This document shows, piece after piece, positions 55,872-64,000 of a stretch of 64,000 nt of DNA. The translations under genes were made by a program, and so were the position numbers. Source of the DNA: Taibaiella sp. (GTDB taxonomy: Bacteria; Bacteroidota; Bacteroidia; Chitinophagales; Chitinophagaceae); contig JACDGL010000002.1 of the NCBI GenBank assembly GCA_013815385.1, positions 186,001-250,000 on the forward strand, read 5' to 3'. The notes below the pieces were generated by a model. It did not search any database and was not told where the DNA came from. It saw only the letters and a program-made list of their open reading frames with translations. The number at the start of each line of letters is the position of its first letter. Position 1 is the stretch's first letter.

Positions 55872-56705
55872 TCAATGAATGAATGGAGTTACTATTGCAA
55901 CTACCGCAGCTTTATCCAGTGGTTCATCAAATGCTTCGCTTGCAGAATTTGCATTCAGAGCTACGGCACCCGACTTAATGGTTGCTATGTTTACCCCGGC
56001 TTGTGTTGTATTGTCTTCACCATTATAGCTTGGCTGGACTGCGGTGCCCGCTGCGCCTGTAATTCCGCTTTGGTTGCCGGTGATCCAGGGAGAAACACTT
56101 GCACCAGCCAATGCTCGTATCTCACGTATATGCGCTGCATGGCGTGCTTCCACAGAATGTATCTGTAAAGCTGCACCTAATATAGCGCTATTGCCCATCA
56201 GGTTGGCAGCCTGTCCCTTGTAGGCACGTACACCTGTATCTTCAAATGTTTGTGATACTGCGAGGAAAGTAGAATAATTACTCAGCACATCTGCAAAAGC
56301 ACCACCTGCTGTAAGGTCTATGGTAAAGCTTGCTAGGCTTACCGGAGTACCACTCAGCGAATTAATTGTGTTAGTAAGAAAGGCAACGTGCGCGTTCTCA
56401 TGGGTGGATATAGTAACAAACGCAGGTCTGTCGCTCGCCGGTATAGCTAAAGACGAGCTTGCTAAACCCTGATTGTAAAATGCAGCTTCTAAAATTTCCA
56501 GGGTAAGTGCAAAGTTAAGCGTATCAATTATGATATCCGTTGATTTGCCATAAGCTTTATTGAAAAGTGAACCTACAGCAAAAGGCAATGCCACCAATGA
56601 TACTTTTCTTGTAAAGTTTTTGATCACATCACGACGCTCACTAACCTTCTCAAATACTTCAGGATCCTGTTCAGCTATTGCGTTTAAAATATTATTGAAA
56701 TTCAT
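55872..56705 (-). CDS. Ferritin-like domain protein with twin-arginine leader
   Basis: The 277-aa protein has a twin-arginine segment (SERRDVIKNFTRK, R24-R25) before a hydrophobic stretch (VSLVALPFAVGSLF), suggesting Tat export. The mature part is a four-helix ferritin-like domain with repeating metal-ligand type motifs LEILEAAFYNQG, HENAHVAFL, FEDTGVRAYKG and SVEARHAAHIREI. It belongs to the Ferritin_2/DUF4439-like secreted group of Bacteroidota. The C-terminal 60 residues are unrelated. It is the second gene of a two-gene operon (23-bp gap). Function, for example metal or oxidative stress handling, is not established. Confidence 0.85.
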   Translation of the reverse strand: MNFNNILNAIAEQDPEVFEKVSERRDVIKNFTRKVSLVALPFAVGSLFNKAYGKSTDIIIDTLNFALTLEILEAAFYNQGLASSSLAIPASDRPAFVTISTHENAHVAFLTNTINSLSGTPVSLASFTIDLTAGGAFADVLSNYSTFLAVSQTFEDTGVRAYKGQAANLMGNSAILGAALQIHSVEARHAAHIREIRALAGASVSPWITGNQSGITGAAGTAVQPSYNGEDNTTQAGVNIATIKSGAVALNANSASEAFDEPLDKAAVVAIVTPFIH

Positions 56706-56728
56706 AGTAGTATGTTTTTAAAAAATGG

Positions 56729-57403
56729 TTATGGTAATAGGCTTGTAACCTTAGTTTTCAAATATTTAGATGCCGTCATTAGTACAACGCTTGGCGGTTT
56801 GCTAAAATCCAGGCCATATCCATCTGCATTAGTAGCGAATGAATTTGGTGTTACCAGATCGCGGAGGTAGGCAGCGTGGCGCGCTTCTACAGATACGATT
56901 TTCCCTGCCAATCCTAAATAAGTAGGGCTTTGGAATAATGGGCCTGCACCATTGTATGCAGATACACCCAGATCTTCGAATGCCATAGCAGTACTTAATA
57001 CACTGGTTCGGCTGGTAAAATCGATGATACTGAAATCTACAGTAAGCGATCCTATAGCACTGGAGCTTAAAGCCGCCTTGAAAAATTCACGGTGCGCCAC
57101 TTCATGATCCCGAACCGCAGTAAGCAGTGTTTTTTCTCCTCCACTCATGCCACTATACGGTGTTGCTATCACTTGTATATAGAATGCAGCTTCCAGTTGT
57201 TCCAGGGCATATGCATAATTCAATATACCTGTATCATTGTTGGTAAGGGTAAATGATGTTGGGCCTGTTGTATCGCTGCTCTTGCTACATGCGGCAAACA
57301 GCATACCTGCACCTGCCAGGCCACCAGCCATCTGGAAAAAATTTCTTCGGGAGAAATTCTTTACAGCCAGTTCATCCTGTGTCTGTTCAAAGGATTGTTT
57401 CAT
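56729..57403 (-). CDS. Ferritin-like domain Tat-dependent lipoprotein
   Basis: The 224-aa protein has a clear Tat signal (NFSRRNFFQMAGG, R19-R20) that ends in a lipobox (LFAAC, Cys39), so it should be a folded, lipid-anchored periplasmic protein. The ferritin-like motifs are LEQLEAAFYIQV, DHEVAHREFFKA, AFEDLGVSAYNG and SVEARHAAYLRDL, parallel to those of its downstream neighbour, which points to an ancient gene duplication. It is the first gene of the pair and faces tatA, which encodes part of its exporter. Confidence 0.87.
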   Translation of the reverse strand: MKQSFEQTQDELAVKNFSRRNFFQMAGGLAGAGMLFAACSKSSDTTGPTSFTLTNNDTGILNYAYALEQLEAAFYIQVIATPYSGMSGGEKTLLTAVRDHEVAHREFFKAALSSSAIGSLTVDFSIIDFTSRTSVLSTAMAFEDLGVSAYNGAGPLFQSPTYLGLAGKIVSVEARHAAYLRDLVTPNSFATNADGYGLDFSKPPSVVLMTASKYLKTKVTSLLP

Positions 57404-57611
57404 AAATAAGGATGTTTTTTCTAAAGTGAATATTGGTTGTTTCTATTGTATACGAGTATATGTAGGGAGGAGATTTATAAAAGCGAGCCATGTAGGAAAT
57501 AAAAAAACCTGAAAAACTATTAACAACAGCAAAAGGCTTGCATCAATTCTTTAAAGTCCTTACTGTTAACTTATTACTAATGTAATAAATTTTAAAGAAG
57601 TCTTTAGAAAA

Positions 57612-57640
57612 AAATAATATTCAGGATAATATTATTTTTT
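57612..57640. terminator. AT-rich hairpin in the 57404-57761 intergenic region
   Basis: AAATAATATT (57612-57621) pairs with AATATTATTT around a 6-nt loop and a T run follows, so it looks like an intrinsic terminator. The surrounding 358 bp hold no convincing gene. A 17-codon frame at 57688-57741 with an AGAAGAA sequence before it was seen but is not claimed. Confidence 0.5.
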
Positions 57641-57761
57641 TATTGTAAAGGCTGGCAAGAACTTCTACAAGTTTAAAATAAGAAGAAATGCCCAAACGTG
57701 CAGCATTACCTTACAATTGGCAAATAATCATTAAACAATAAAAAAAGCTAGTTAGAAAGGA

Positions 57762-58004
57762 TTAGTTTTTGCCAACCACAAATACGAACGGGACATGGCT
57801 GCGTTCCTTTATAGCCTGGCGAACCCTTGGGGTATTTTTTATAACCTTGTAGCGTTGAAGGTCTACAACCTCCAGGGAAGAAACATATGATTTAGTGATG
57901 CCGGAATGACGCATATAGGATGCAAGAAAAACACCGGAGTAAACATCGGCAGCAATGATATCTTTTATATAGTGTAACCACACTCTGTTCTGGCCACTTA
58001 TCAT
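57762..58004 (-). CDS. Small hypothetical protein
   Basis: The 80-aa protein (MISGQNRVWLHYIKDIIAADVYSG onward) ends with NTPRVRQAIKERSHVPFVFVVGKN. No domain was recognised and no signal peptide is present. It starts 12 bp after the stop of the small lipoprotein gene at 58017-58166, which makes a two-gene operon plausible. Codon choice is normal for the region. Confidence 0.55.
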   Translation of the reverse strand: MISGQNRVWLHYIKDIIAADVYSGVFLASYMRHSGITKSYVSSLEVVDLQRYKVIKNTPRVRQAIKERSHVPFVFVVGKN

Positions 58005-58016
58005 AACTTTAATTTT

Positions 58017-58166
58017 TTAGCGTTTTAGATGTTTGTCAATGACGCCATTTATATTAGCGCCACATCCACATCCTCGTTGGGCTGTTTTACAACTAAATAC
58101 CAACATCGTGCCAAAAGACAAAAGTAATACGTAAATGATTGTTTTCTTATTGGTTAGCACTCTCAT
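58017..58166 (-). CDS. 49-aa Cys/Gly-rich lipoprotein
   Basis: A short frame encodes a basic N-terminus (MRVLTNKKTIIYVLLLSFG), a hydrophobic core and a lipobox MLVFSC (Cys26), then a 23-residue mature peptide with KTAQRGCGCGANINGVIDKH. The complete lipoprotein signal is strong evidence for a real gene despite its length. The GCGCG motif may bind metal. It is divergent from the glycosyltransferase gene at 58197, only 30 bp away, and leads the operon with 57762-58004. Confidence 0.65.
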   Translation of the reverse strand: MRVLTNKKTIIYVLLLSFGTMLVFSCKTAQRGCGCGANINGVIDKHLKR

Positions 58167-58181
58167 AAAAATATACTTTTG
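58150..58181 (+). promoter_or_regulatory. Promoter of the glycosyltransferase gene, embedded in the divergent lipoprotein gene
   Basis: TTG (58150-58152) and TACTTTTG (58174-58181) are 21 nt apart and match the phylum consensus. The -33 element lies inside the first codons of the divergent lipoprotein gene, so the two transcription units overlap at their starts. Confidence 0.6.
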
Positions 58182-58196
58182 TAAAAATACGCTTTA

Positions 58197-59285
58197 TTGC
58201 CATCAGCAATTTGTAAAAATATCATAATAGCACCCCTCGATTGGGGCCTGGGGCACACCACCAGGTGTATACCTATTATAAGGTATGTCTCCGCGCTGGG
58301 CCATAGGGTGTTATTTGCCGGAAATGAAGGGCAATGCGGATACATAAAAAAGGTCTTCCCCCATATGGATGTCCAGCATCTGGATGGATATCGTATTCAT
58401 TACAATGAAGGGAATACCCTGGCAAATGCCATAGCCCGGCAAGTACCAGGAATCCTGAAAACTATCCGGAAGGAAAACGATTGGCTTCACCAATATTGTA
58501 CTAAGCATAAAATAGATGGTATAATATCTGATAATCGCTATGGATTGCATCACAGCTCCATCCCCTCGGTAATAATTACCCACCAGTTGCAGATACAAAC
58601 CGGTATGGGAAGGTTGGCGGATGCGATGCTGCAGATGCTCCATTATAAGTACCTGAACAGATTTAGCCAATGCTGGGTAGCCGATGTACCCGGCAATTTT
58701 AATCTTGGGGGCCGTTTGAGCCATCCCAACCACCTGCCAAAAAACACAAGATATATAGGTCTGCTATCACAATTCAGATCGAGATCTGCGAGGCTGGACA
58801 GGGGACATTTGCTGGTATTGCTCTCGGGGCCTGAACCGCAAAGAACTATTCTACATAACAAATTGTGGGAGCAGGTAAAGGATCTGGATCAAAAAGTAGT
58901 GTTTATAGCAGGCTCTGAACATTCTGTAAGCCCTACTATTATCCCTTCTAATATTACTTACCACCCTATACTCTCCGGCGAGCCACTACTTGAAGAACTG
59001 GAAAATGCGGAACTGGTAATATGCCGCAGTGGCTACTCTACACTTATGGATCTTGCCGTATCCGGTAAGAGTGCCATTACTATACCCACACCAGGGCAAA
59101 CAGAGCAGGAATATCTTGCTGCACACCTGTACAAGCAGGGAATACACTACACAGTAGACCAAAATAAACTGAACCTTTCAGAAGCATTGGAAGCAGTAAA
59201 GGATTTTCCTTTCCATAAGCCGGATCTTTCCAATGGGTTTTCCCTCCACCAGCCGGTAATTAAAGATTGGATCGATAGCTTATAA
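58197..59285 (+). CDS. MurG-like (GT28-type) glycosyltransferase, TTG start
   Basis: The frame opens with TTG at 58197; no ATG or GTG lies near the conserved start NIIIAPLDWGLGHTTRC. The 362-aa protein has the GT-B features HTTRCIPIIR at the N-terminus and ELVICRSGYSTLMDLAVSGK with PTPGQTEQEYLA at the donor site. These define glycosyltransferases like MurG and the UDP-N-acetylglucosamine:LPS enzymes of Bacteroidota. The acceptor is unknown. The predicted transcription start is only about 10 nt upstream, so the leader is very short. Confidence 0.85.
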   Translation: MPSAICKNIIIAPLDWGLGHTTRCIPIIRYVSALGHRVLFAGNEGQCGYIKKVFPHMDVQHLDGYRIHYNEGNTLANAIARQVPGILKTIRKENDWLHQYCTKHKIDGIISDNRYGLHHSSIPSVIITHQLQIQTGMGRLADAMLQMLHYKYLNRFSQCWVADVPGNFNLGGRLSHPNHLPKNTRYIGLLSQFRSRSARLDRGHLLVLLSGPEPQRTILHNKLWEQVKDLDQKVVFIAGSEHSVSPTIIPSNITYHPILSGEPLLEELENAELVICRSGYSTLMDLAVSGKSAITIPTPGQTEQEYLAAHLYKQGIHYTVDQNKLNLSEALEAVKDFPFHKPDLSNGFSLHQPVIKDWIDSL

Positions 59286-59288
59286 TAG

Positions 59289-59963
59289 TTAGAAGATGCC
59301 CAGGAAGCGTTTTTTCTTCTTCGGCTGCATCACCCGCACCTTTATCATCTTTATGTCTGTATCGGGCCGGTCCATTTTATTGCGTGGCATTTTAGCTATC
59401 TTATCTACTACATCCATGCCTTCCAGCACTTCGCCAAATACGGTGTAACCGCCGTCCAGGTGTGGTGTACCACCAATGGTCTCATAGGCTTCTTTCTGGT
59501 AGGGCAGCAATTTTCGGGCCGTACGTACTTCCATTTTCACAAGGTCAGGATCGCTCCATTTTTTACCTACCACTATATAGAACTGGCAGCCTGAGGATGC
59601 CTTGTCGGGATTATTATCGCGTGCCATGCCCAGCGCACCACGTTTGTGAAAGTCACTGTCATTTATTTCAGCGGGTACCCTGCTGCCGTATTCGCCTTCA
59701 CCCAAAGCCTGACCGGGTTTGGCATGTTTGCTGTCAGGGTCTCCCCCTTGTATTACAAATGAAGGTATGATACGGTGAAAGAGTGTGCTGTCAAAAAAAT
59801 GCTCATTGGCCAGCTTTATAAAGTTATCCCTGTGCTTAGGTGTGTTATCATACAATGCCACCAGGATATTGCCGGAGTCAGTTGTAATAAGCACTTTAGT
59901 AGTTTGGGCATTGCATATAAGAGCTATAAGAATGCTTAATATGGTTAATAGTGTTTTTTTCAT
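59289..59963 (-). CDS. Secreted peptidyl-prolyl cis-trans isomerase (cyclophilin type)
   Basis: The 224-aa protein has a signal peptide (MKKTLLTILSILIALICNAQ) and the cyclophilin features FIKLANEHFFDSTLFHRIIPSFVIQGGDPD, LGMARDNNPDKASSGCQFYIV and TVFGEVLEGMDVVDKIA. It speeds proline isomerisation during protein folding outside the cytoplasm. The C-terminal tail KKKKRFLGIF is basic. It is convergent with the glycosyltransferase gene, 3 bp apart. Confidence 0.93.
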   Translation of the reverse strand: MKKTLLTILSILIALICNAQTTKVLITTDSGNILVALYDNTPKHRDNFIKLANEHFFDSTLFHRIIPSFVIQGGDPDSKHAKPGQALGEGEYGSRVPAEINDSDFHKRGALGMARDNNPDKASSGCQFYIVVGKKWSDPDLVKMEVRTARKLLPYQKEAYETIGGTPHLDGGYTVFGEVLEGMDVVDKIAKMPRNKMDRPDTDIKMIKVRVMQPKKKKRFLGIF

Positions 59964-60019
59964 CTGTTGGGTTGAAGCGCTAATATAAAGCGCAGTTTTT
60001 GTTTTTCAGTATGTAGTGG

Positions 60020-60424
60020 TTATCCCTTTTTTTCCTGGCATAGCTCTATCAGCACCCCATTAGTGGTTTTTGGATGCAGGAAACAGACCAGCTTGTTATC
60101 TGCCCCGTTTTTAGGCTGGGGGTTCAATATTTCAAAACCCAGGGCAGCCAGGCGTTTCATCTCTGCCTCTATATTTTCTACTTCAAATGCTATGTGGTGT
60201 ATGCCTTCCCCCTTCTTATCTATATATTTTGCTATAGGACTTCCGGGCTGGGTAGCTTCCAGCAGTTCTATTTTAGAATCACCTGTCTGAAAAAAGGCGG
60301 TATTCACCCCTTCTGATGTTACTTCCTCCGTTTTATAACAGGGTGTGTTTAATAATTGCTCAAATAAGGGTATTGACGCTTCCAGTTTCTTAACTGCTAT
60401 GCCCAGGTGTTCTATTTTCAACAT
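60020..60424 (-). CDS. mce: Methylmalonyl-CoA epimerase
   Basis: Starting at the ATG at 60424 (MLKIEHLGIAVKKLEAS) gives 134 aa, the usual epimerase length; a longer frame has a hydrophobic leader unlike the family. It shows the vicinal oxygen chelate fold with IEHLGIAV, GIHHIAFEVENIEAEM and FLHPKTTNGVLIELCQ, which contain the metal-binding His, His and Glu. It interconverts the R and S forms of methylmalonyl-CoA in propionate/odd-chain and branched-chain catabolism. This fits with IcmF and the FadN-like enzyme in the window, although the true methylmalonyl-CoA mutase is not here. Confidence 0.92.
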   Translation of the reverse strand: MLKIEHLGIAVKKLEASIPLFEQLLNTPCYKTEEVTSEGVNTAFFQTGDSKIELLEATQPGSPIAKYIDKKGEGIHHIAFEVENIEAEMKRLAALGFEILNPQPKNGADNKLVCFLHPKTTNGVLIELCQEKKG

Positions 60425-60500
60425 CAGGTAAATAATTTTTACAAATGGTAATATATACAGGTACAATGGCGAAATTAGAATTAAACTACTGGTTTTGACG

Positions 60501-60508
60501 TAACTTTG
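60501..60508 (+). promoter_or_regulatory. Candidate -7 element of the isc operon promoter
   Basis: TAACTTTG matches TAnnTTTG, 31 bp before the iscS start. A proper -33 TTG is not seen at the expected distance. Confidence 0.45.
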
Positions 60509-60539
60509 CTATTTAGAATAATATATAGAGTATAATTTT

Positions 60540-61760
60540 ATGAACCTGAATTTGCCGGTGTATTTGGATAATAATGCTACCACGCCCATGGATCCCCGTG
60601 TGCTGGAAGCAATGCTGCCCTATTTCGTTGAGAAATTTGGCAATGCTGCAAGCCGCAACCACTCCTTTGGCTGGGTAGCAGAGGAAGCTGTAGACTATGG
60701 CCGTGAGCAGGTGGCCAAACTGATTAATGCTGACCCCAAAGAGATCATCTTTACCTCAGGCGCTACAGAAGGCGATAACCTGGCTATAAAAGGCGTATTT
60801 GAAATGTATGCCTCTAAGGGCAATCACATAATTACCTGCACTACCGAGCATAAAGCCGTACTGGATACCTGCAAGCATATAGAAAAGATAGGTGGCCGTG
60901 TCACTTACCTGCAAGTGCAAGCCGATGGCCTGATAGACCTGACCGAACTGGAAGCCGCGATAACTCCCGAAACCATCCTTATTTCCATAATGTATGGCAA
61001 TAACGAAATAGGTGTGATACAGCCGGTGCGCGAGATAAGCAAGATAGCCCGTAAGCATGGTGTACTTTTCTTTACCGATGCTACACAGGCGGTAGGCAAG
61101 ATACCTGTAGATGTACAGGCTGATGGTATAGACCTGATGGCATTTAGCGGACATAAAATGTATGGCCCCAAGGGTGTAGGTGCTTTATATGTACGGCGTA
61201 AGAATCCACGTGTAAAGGTTACCGCGCAGATGGATGGCGGTGGCCACGAGCGCGGAATGCGTAGCGGCACGCTGAATGTGCCGGGTATAGTAGGTTTTGG
61301 CAAAGCATGTGAATTGTGCATGAACGAAATGGAAAGTGAGGCCAAACGCCTCAGTGCTATGCGAGACAGGCTGGAAAACGGATTGATGGTACTTGAAGAA
61401 ACTTATGTGAATGGAAACAGGGAACACCGACTGCCGCACACTGCCAATATATCTTTTAAGTACGTGGAAGGGGAAGGGCTTATGATGGGCTTTAATAAGA
61501 ATATAGCTTTGTCAAGTGGTTCTGCATGTACTTCTGCATCCCTGGAACCTTCTTATGTTTTAAAAGCATTAGGATTGGGTGATGACCTGGCACATAGTTC
61601 CCTTCGTTTCGGCTTAGGACGGTTTACAACAGACGAGCAGATCGACTATACTATCAATGCAGTTAAAGAAACAGTATTGAAATTGAGGGAGATGAGCCCG
61701 CTTTGGGAAATGTATAAAGAAGGCGTGGATATTGATGCCATAGAATGGGCACACCACTAA
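60540..61760 (+). CDS. iscS: Cysteine desulfurase IscS
   Basis: The 406-aa pyridoxal-phosphate enzyme takes sulfur from cysteine for iron-sulfur cluster assembly. It shows [15 protein letters not shown], the PLP lysine in [11 protein letters not shown] and the catalytic cysteine loop [14 protein letters not shown] followed by [13 protein letters not shown], which identify the IscS (group I) type. It heads an iscS-iscU-iscA gene set with 111 bp and 69 bp gaps. The C-terminus is of usual length. Confidence 0.95.
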   Translation: MNLNLPVYLDNNATTPMDPRVLEAMLPYFVEKFGNAASRNHSFGWVAEEAVDYGREQVAKLINADPKEIIFTSGATEGDNLAIKGVFEMYASKGNHIITCTTEHKAVLDTCKHIEKIGGRVTYLQVQADGLIDLTELEAAITPETILISIMYGNNEIGVIQPVREISKIARKHGVLFFTDATQAVGKIPVDVQADGIDLMAFSGHKMYGPKGVGALYVRRKNPRVKVTAQMDGGGHERGMRSGTLNVPGIVGFGKACELCMNEMESEAKRLSAMRDRLENGLMVLEETYVNGNREHRLPHTANISFKYVEGEGLMMGFNKNIALSSGSACTSASLEPSYVLKALGLGDDLAHSSLRFGLGRFTTDEQIDYTINAVKETVLKLREMSPLWEMYKEGVDIDAIEWAHH

Positions 61761-61871
61761 GTATTGATAATTTGATATTGATGATTTATGATTGTAAATC
61801 ATCCAAATAATATAATAATAGAGTGGTGTAGCAATCATAGATAGCAAATCACCAATCGTAAACAAAAAAAC

Positions 61872-62285
61872 ATGGCATACTCAGATAAAGTAATTGACCA
61901 CTACCAGAACCCAAAAAACGTTGGTACGCTGGATAAAAGCAAACAAAACGTTGGCACTGGCCTTGTTGGTGCTCCTGAGTGCGGCGATGTTATGCGCCTG
62001 CAGATAGAAGTGGATGAAGCTAGCGGCCTGATAATGGATGCTAAATTCAAAACTTTTGGCTGCGGCTCGGCAATCGCTTCTTCCTCACTGGCTACTGAAT
62101 GGCTGAAAGGCAAGACCGTAGACCAGGCGTTGGCCATAGACAATATGGATATAGTGGAAGAGCTGAATCTGCCACCGGTAAAGATACATTGCTCTGTACT
62201 GGCCGAAGATGCTATAAAGGCAGCGATCAATGATTACCGAGTGAAAAACGGCATGCCTGAACTGGTAGAGGAAAAAGCACATTAA
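61872..62285 (+). CDS. iscU: Iron-sulfur cluster scaffold IscU
   Basis: The 137-aa scaffold has the three cluster cysteines C37 (APECGDVM), C64 (TFGCGSAIASSS) and C107 (KIHCSVLAEDA), and the conserved Asp D39. It assembles clusters from IscS sulfur. It lies between iscS and iscA. The preceding intergenic region (about 110 bp) is AT-rich with direct repeats such as TTGATAATTTGATATTGATGA. Confidence 0.95.
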   Translation: MAYSDKVIDHYQNPKNVGTLDKSKQNVGTGLVGAPECGDVMRLQIEVDEASGLIMDAKFKTFGCGSAIASSSLATEWLKGKTVDQALAIDNMDIVEELNLPPVKIHCSVLAEDAIKAAINDYRVKNGMPELVEEKAH

Positions 62286-62354
62286 ACAGTATTGGTGGCT
62301 AATGCTTATCAGGGTTTCCAGATGATGCTTTAGCCACTCTTTTATAGTTTCAGT

Positions 62355-62681
62355 ATGATTTATATTAGTGATAAGGCGAAGTTGAAAGTAGATCAGTTGA
62401 GGAAGGACGCATGTCTTGACGATACCTACTTTTTACGTGTGGGTGTAGTAGGTGGCGGATGTTCGGGCCTGTCTTATAAATTAGACTTTGATAATGAACC
62501 CCAGCCTAAAGACCAGGTGTTTGAAGACCACGGCGTAAAGCTGGTTACCGACCTGAAAAGTTTTCTTTATCTCTGCGATACCACACTCGATTTTTCTGAT
62601 GGCCTCAATGGCAAAGGGTTCCACTTCATCAACCCCAACGCCAGCAGGAGCTGCGGATGTGGCGAGAGCTTTGCGGTGTAG
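62355..62681 (+). CDS. iscA: Iron-sulfur assembly protein IscA
   Basis: The 108-aa A-type carrier has the invariant cysteines C36 (GGGCSGLSYKLDF), C100 and C102 (SCGCGESF). It passes iron-sulfur clusters from IscU to target enzymes. It ends the iscS-iscU-iscA set and is followed after 3 bp by the convergent serC gene. hscA, hscB, fdx and iscR are not found in the window. Confidence 0.93.
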   Translation: MIYISDKAKLKVDQLRKDACLDDTYFLRVGVVGGGCSGLSYKLDFDNEPQPKDQVFEDHGVKLVTDLKSFLYLCDTTLDFSDGLNGKGFHFINPNASRSCGCGESFAV

Positions 62682-62684
62682 GAA

Positions 62685-63755
62685 TCAATCCTTTTCATAC
62701 TCCTGCATCACACTCACCAGCTTCTGTACATCTTTTAGCGGCATGGCGTTATAAATAGATACCCTGAAGCCCCCCGCTGAGCGGTGGCCTTTGATGCCGA
62801 TTATATTCTGCATTTCGCAGAAATTAAGAAAGGCGCTTTCATCATCTTTATTTTTTGCGGTAAAGCACACATTCATTGTACTTCTGTCCTCTTTCCTTTT
62901 TACATTGGCATGGAACAGGCTATTGCGTTCTACCTCACTATAAAGCAGCTCCGCTTTTTGGTTATTCTCTTTTTCTATAGCTGCTATTCCTTTAGCCTTT
63001 GTCCAGCGTAGCATTAATAAAGATGCGTAGATGGCAAATACAGGGGGCGTGTTCAGTACAGAGCCCTGCTCTGCATGTGCCTGGTAACGCAGCATCGGAG
63101 GCAGATCGCGCACTACGCGTTGCAGCATATCTTTACGTATCACTGCTACTGCACAGCCGGCTGGCCCTATGTTTTTTTGTGCTGCAGCATAAAACATAGC
63201 GTAGCTGGCATAGTCTCTTTTGCAAGAAAATATATCGCTGCTCATATCTGCTATAAGCGGCACTTTGCAATCAGGTACATTTTTGTATTGGGTACCGTAT
63301 ATAGTATTGTTGGTAGTGTAGTGCAGGTAAGCAAGGTCTTTAGAAATATGCTCCGGCCATTGAGGCAGGCGGTTGTAAGTGTGCTCTTTTGATGAAGCAA
63401 GTATCTGTACATCGCCATAATAGGTTGCATACTCCAGCGCTTCCTCGGCCCAATGGCCACTATCTATATATCCTGCTGACCCATTTTGTGCAAGGAAGTT
63501 CATAGGTATCATACTGAATTGCAAACGCCCACCACCATGCATCCATAACACTGTGTGGTCGTTATTCAGTCCGCACAGTTCGCTTATCAGCTCGCAACTT
63601 TCCTGTATTATGTTGTCAAAGGCCTTCCCCCTATGTGATATCTCCAGGATGGATAGGCCGCTGTTGTTATACTCAATTACTGCTTCTGCTGCATGCTTCA
63701 ATACTTCTTCAGGTAGTATAGCAGGACCTGCATTGAAATTGATCTTACGTTTCAT
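62685..63755 (-). CDS. serC: Phosphoserine aminotransferase
   Basis: The 356-aa PLP enzyme starts KRKINFNAGPAILPEEVLKHAAE and has ISHRGKAF, the PLP lysine region FYAAAQKNIGPAGCAVAVI (YAAAQKNIGPAG) and the C-terminal GHRSAGGFRVSIYNAMP. It converts 3-phosphohydroxypyruvate to phosphoserine in serine and (with PdxB-type steps) vitamin B6 synthesis. serA is not in the window. It converges with iscA (3 bp apart), and the DUF2442 gene lies just upstream on the same strand. Confidence 0.95.
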   Translation of the reverse strand: MKRKINFNAGPAILPEEVLKHAAEAVIEYNNSGLSILEISHRGKAFDNIIQESCELISELCGLNNDHTVLWMHGGGRLQFSMIPMNFLAQNGSAGYIDSGHWAEEALEYATYYGDVQILASSKEHTYNRLPQWPEHISKDLAYLHYTTNNTIYGTQYKNVPDCKVPLIADMSSDIFSCKRDYASYAMFYAAAQKNIGPAGCAVAVIRKDMLQRVVRDLPPMLRYQAHAEQGSVLNTPPVFAIYASLLMLRWTKAKGIAAIEKENNQKAELLYSEVERNSLFHANVKRKEDRSTMNVCFTAKNKDDESAFLNFCEMQNIIGIKGHRSAGGFRVSIYNAMPLKDVQKLVSVMQEYEKD

Positions 63756-63761
63756 TTATTT

Positions 63762-64000
63762 TTATGCAATCATTTTACTTTCCAGATATAAATTATCAGG
63801 TGACATATCAATCTCGCCATCCCATGATATAAATCCCATTGTGACCTTTGCACGTTTAAATACATCATAATTTTTCAATACCTGGTATACTGGGTATTGT
63901 AAATACGGTAAAACAGAAAAGTGGCCTTTTTCACCATTACTAAATTCTAATTCAAGAAGATAGTTCTCTAAAACGTTTACAGAAATTACTTGCGGACTCA
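63762..64000 (-). CDS. DUF2442 domain protein (partial at window edge)
   Basis: The minus-strand frame is open to the right edge and reads PQVISVNVLENYLLELEFSNG and then GHFSVLPYLQYPVYQVL, ending in SPDNLYLESKMIA with stop 6 bp before serC's start. This is the DUF2442 pattern (about 80-90 aa), so only the very start codon may lie outside. DUF2442 genes often sit next to DUF4160 genes as a possible toxin-antitoxin-like pair; the neighbour is not visible here. Confidence 0.75.
   Translation of the reverse strand, partial: SPQVISVNVLENYLLELEFSNGEKGHFSVLPYLQYPVYQVLKNYDVFKRAKVTMGFISWDGEIDMSPDNLYLESKMIA

Noticed and set aside
57688-57741. 17-codon frame with an AGAAGAA leader
   Set aside because: Too short to judge; no conservation evidence available.

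Overview
The window looks like a chromosomal segment of a Bacteroidota bacterium, most likely from the Chitinophagales/Sphingobacteria side (an inference from gene content, without database searches). Supporting signs are several Bacteroidota-type promoters (TTG, about 18-21 nt, TAnnTTTG), very weak Shine-Dalgarno sequences, a gliding-motility-type CHU_C domain, a TonB-dependent receptor, OmpP1/FadL and other Sec- or lipobox-bearing envelope proteins, a short ProRS, a fused isobutyryl-CoA mutase (IcmF) and a small ISC operon. No rRNA, tRNA or CRISPR array was seen.

Left part (1-5.8 kb): the 3' end of a FadN-like beta-oxidation gene, a DUF5362-like membrane protein, then a complete 2,878-bp IS1595-family element (2057-4934). 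The element has 23-bp perfect terminal inverted repeats and an exact 8-bp target duplication (TAAATTAA), and it carries passenger genes: a GhoS/DUF2622-like protein, two small unknown proteins, a zinc-ribbon membrane protein and possibly a 45-aa protein. A CHU_C lipoprotein follows.

5.8-30 kb: mostly housekeeping and envelope genes. These are proS, a Tyr/Gly/Asn-rich secreted protein, an OmpP1/FadL-like porin, parE, a PQQ-like propeller, a TonB receptor whose last 30 codons are frameshifted, a dispersed repeat joined to a serine-hydrolase remnant, lpdA, scpB, an M28-PDZ peptidase, an ABC exporter with an unusual Walker B, a two-gene operon pairing a cytosolic trypsin-like/zinc-ribbon protein with a YbjN/CesT-like protein, dnaN, and a RidA/aldehyde dehydrogenase pair that fits 2-aminomuconate metabolism (kynurenine route).

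30-48 kb: a response regulator, a ClC-CBS channel, an acyl-CoA synthetase, an FtsE/FtsX-like ABC pair, an antitoxin-like orphan, a PaaK-like ligase, guaB (predicted leaderless), a serine hydrolase, an ACP phosphodiesterase, a JmjC-like cupin, and a run of AT-richer small lipoproteins, beta-barrel proteins and a SUKH protein. This accessory stretch also holds REP-like repeats and the second copy of the dispersed repeat.

48-64 kb: icmF, gcvH and a VanZ-like gene, a GHMP kinase/nucleotidyltransferase/glycosyltransferase operon for a surface sugar (heptose-like), tatA facing two ferritin-like proteins with twin-arginine leaders, a small Cys-rich lipoprotein operon, a MurG-like glycosyltransferase, a cyclophilin, methylmalonyl-CoA epimerase, iscS-iscU-iscA, serC, and the edge of a DUF2442 gene.

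The most interesting items are the passenger-carrying IS1595 element with its large internal palindrome, the protease/YbjN-like operon, the Tat/ferritin-like cluster, the frameshifted TonB receptor and the leaderless guaB.
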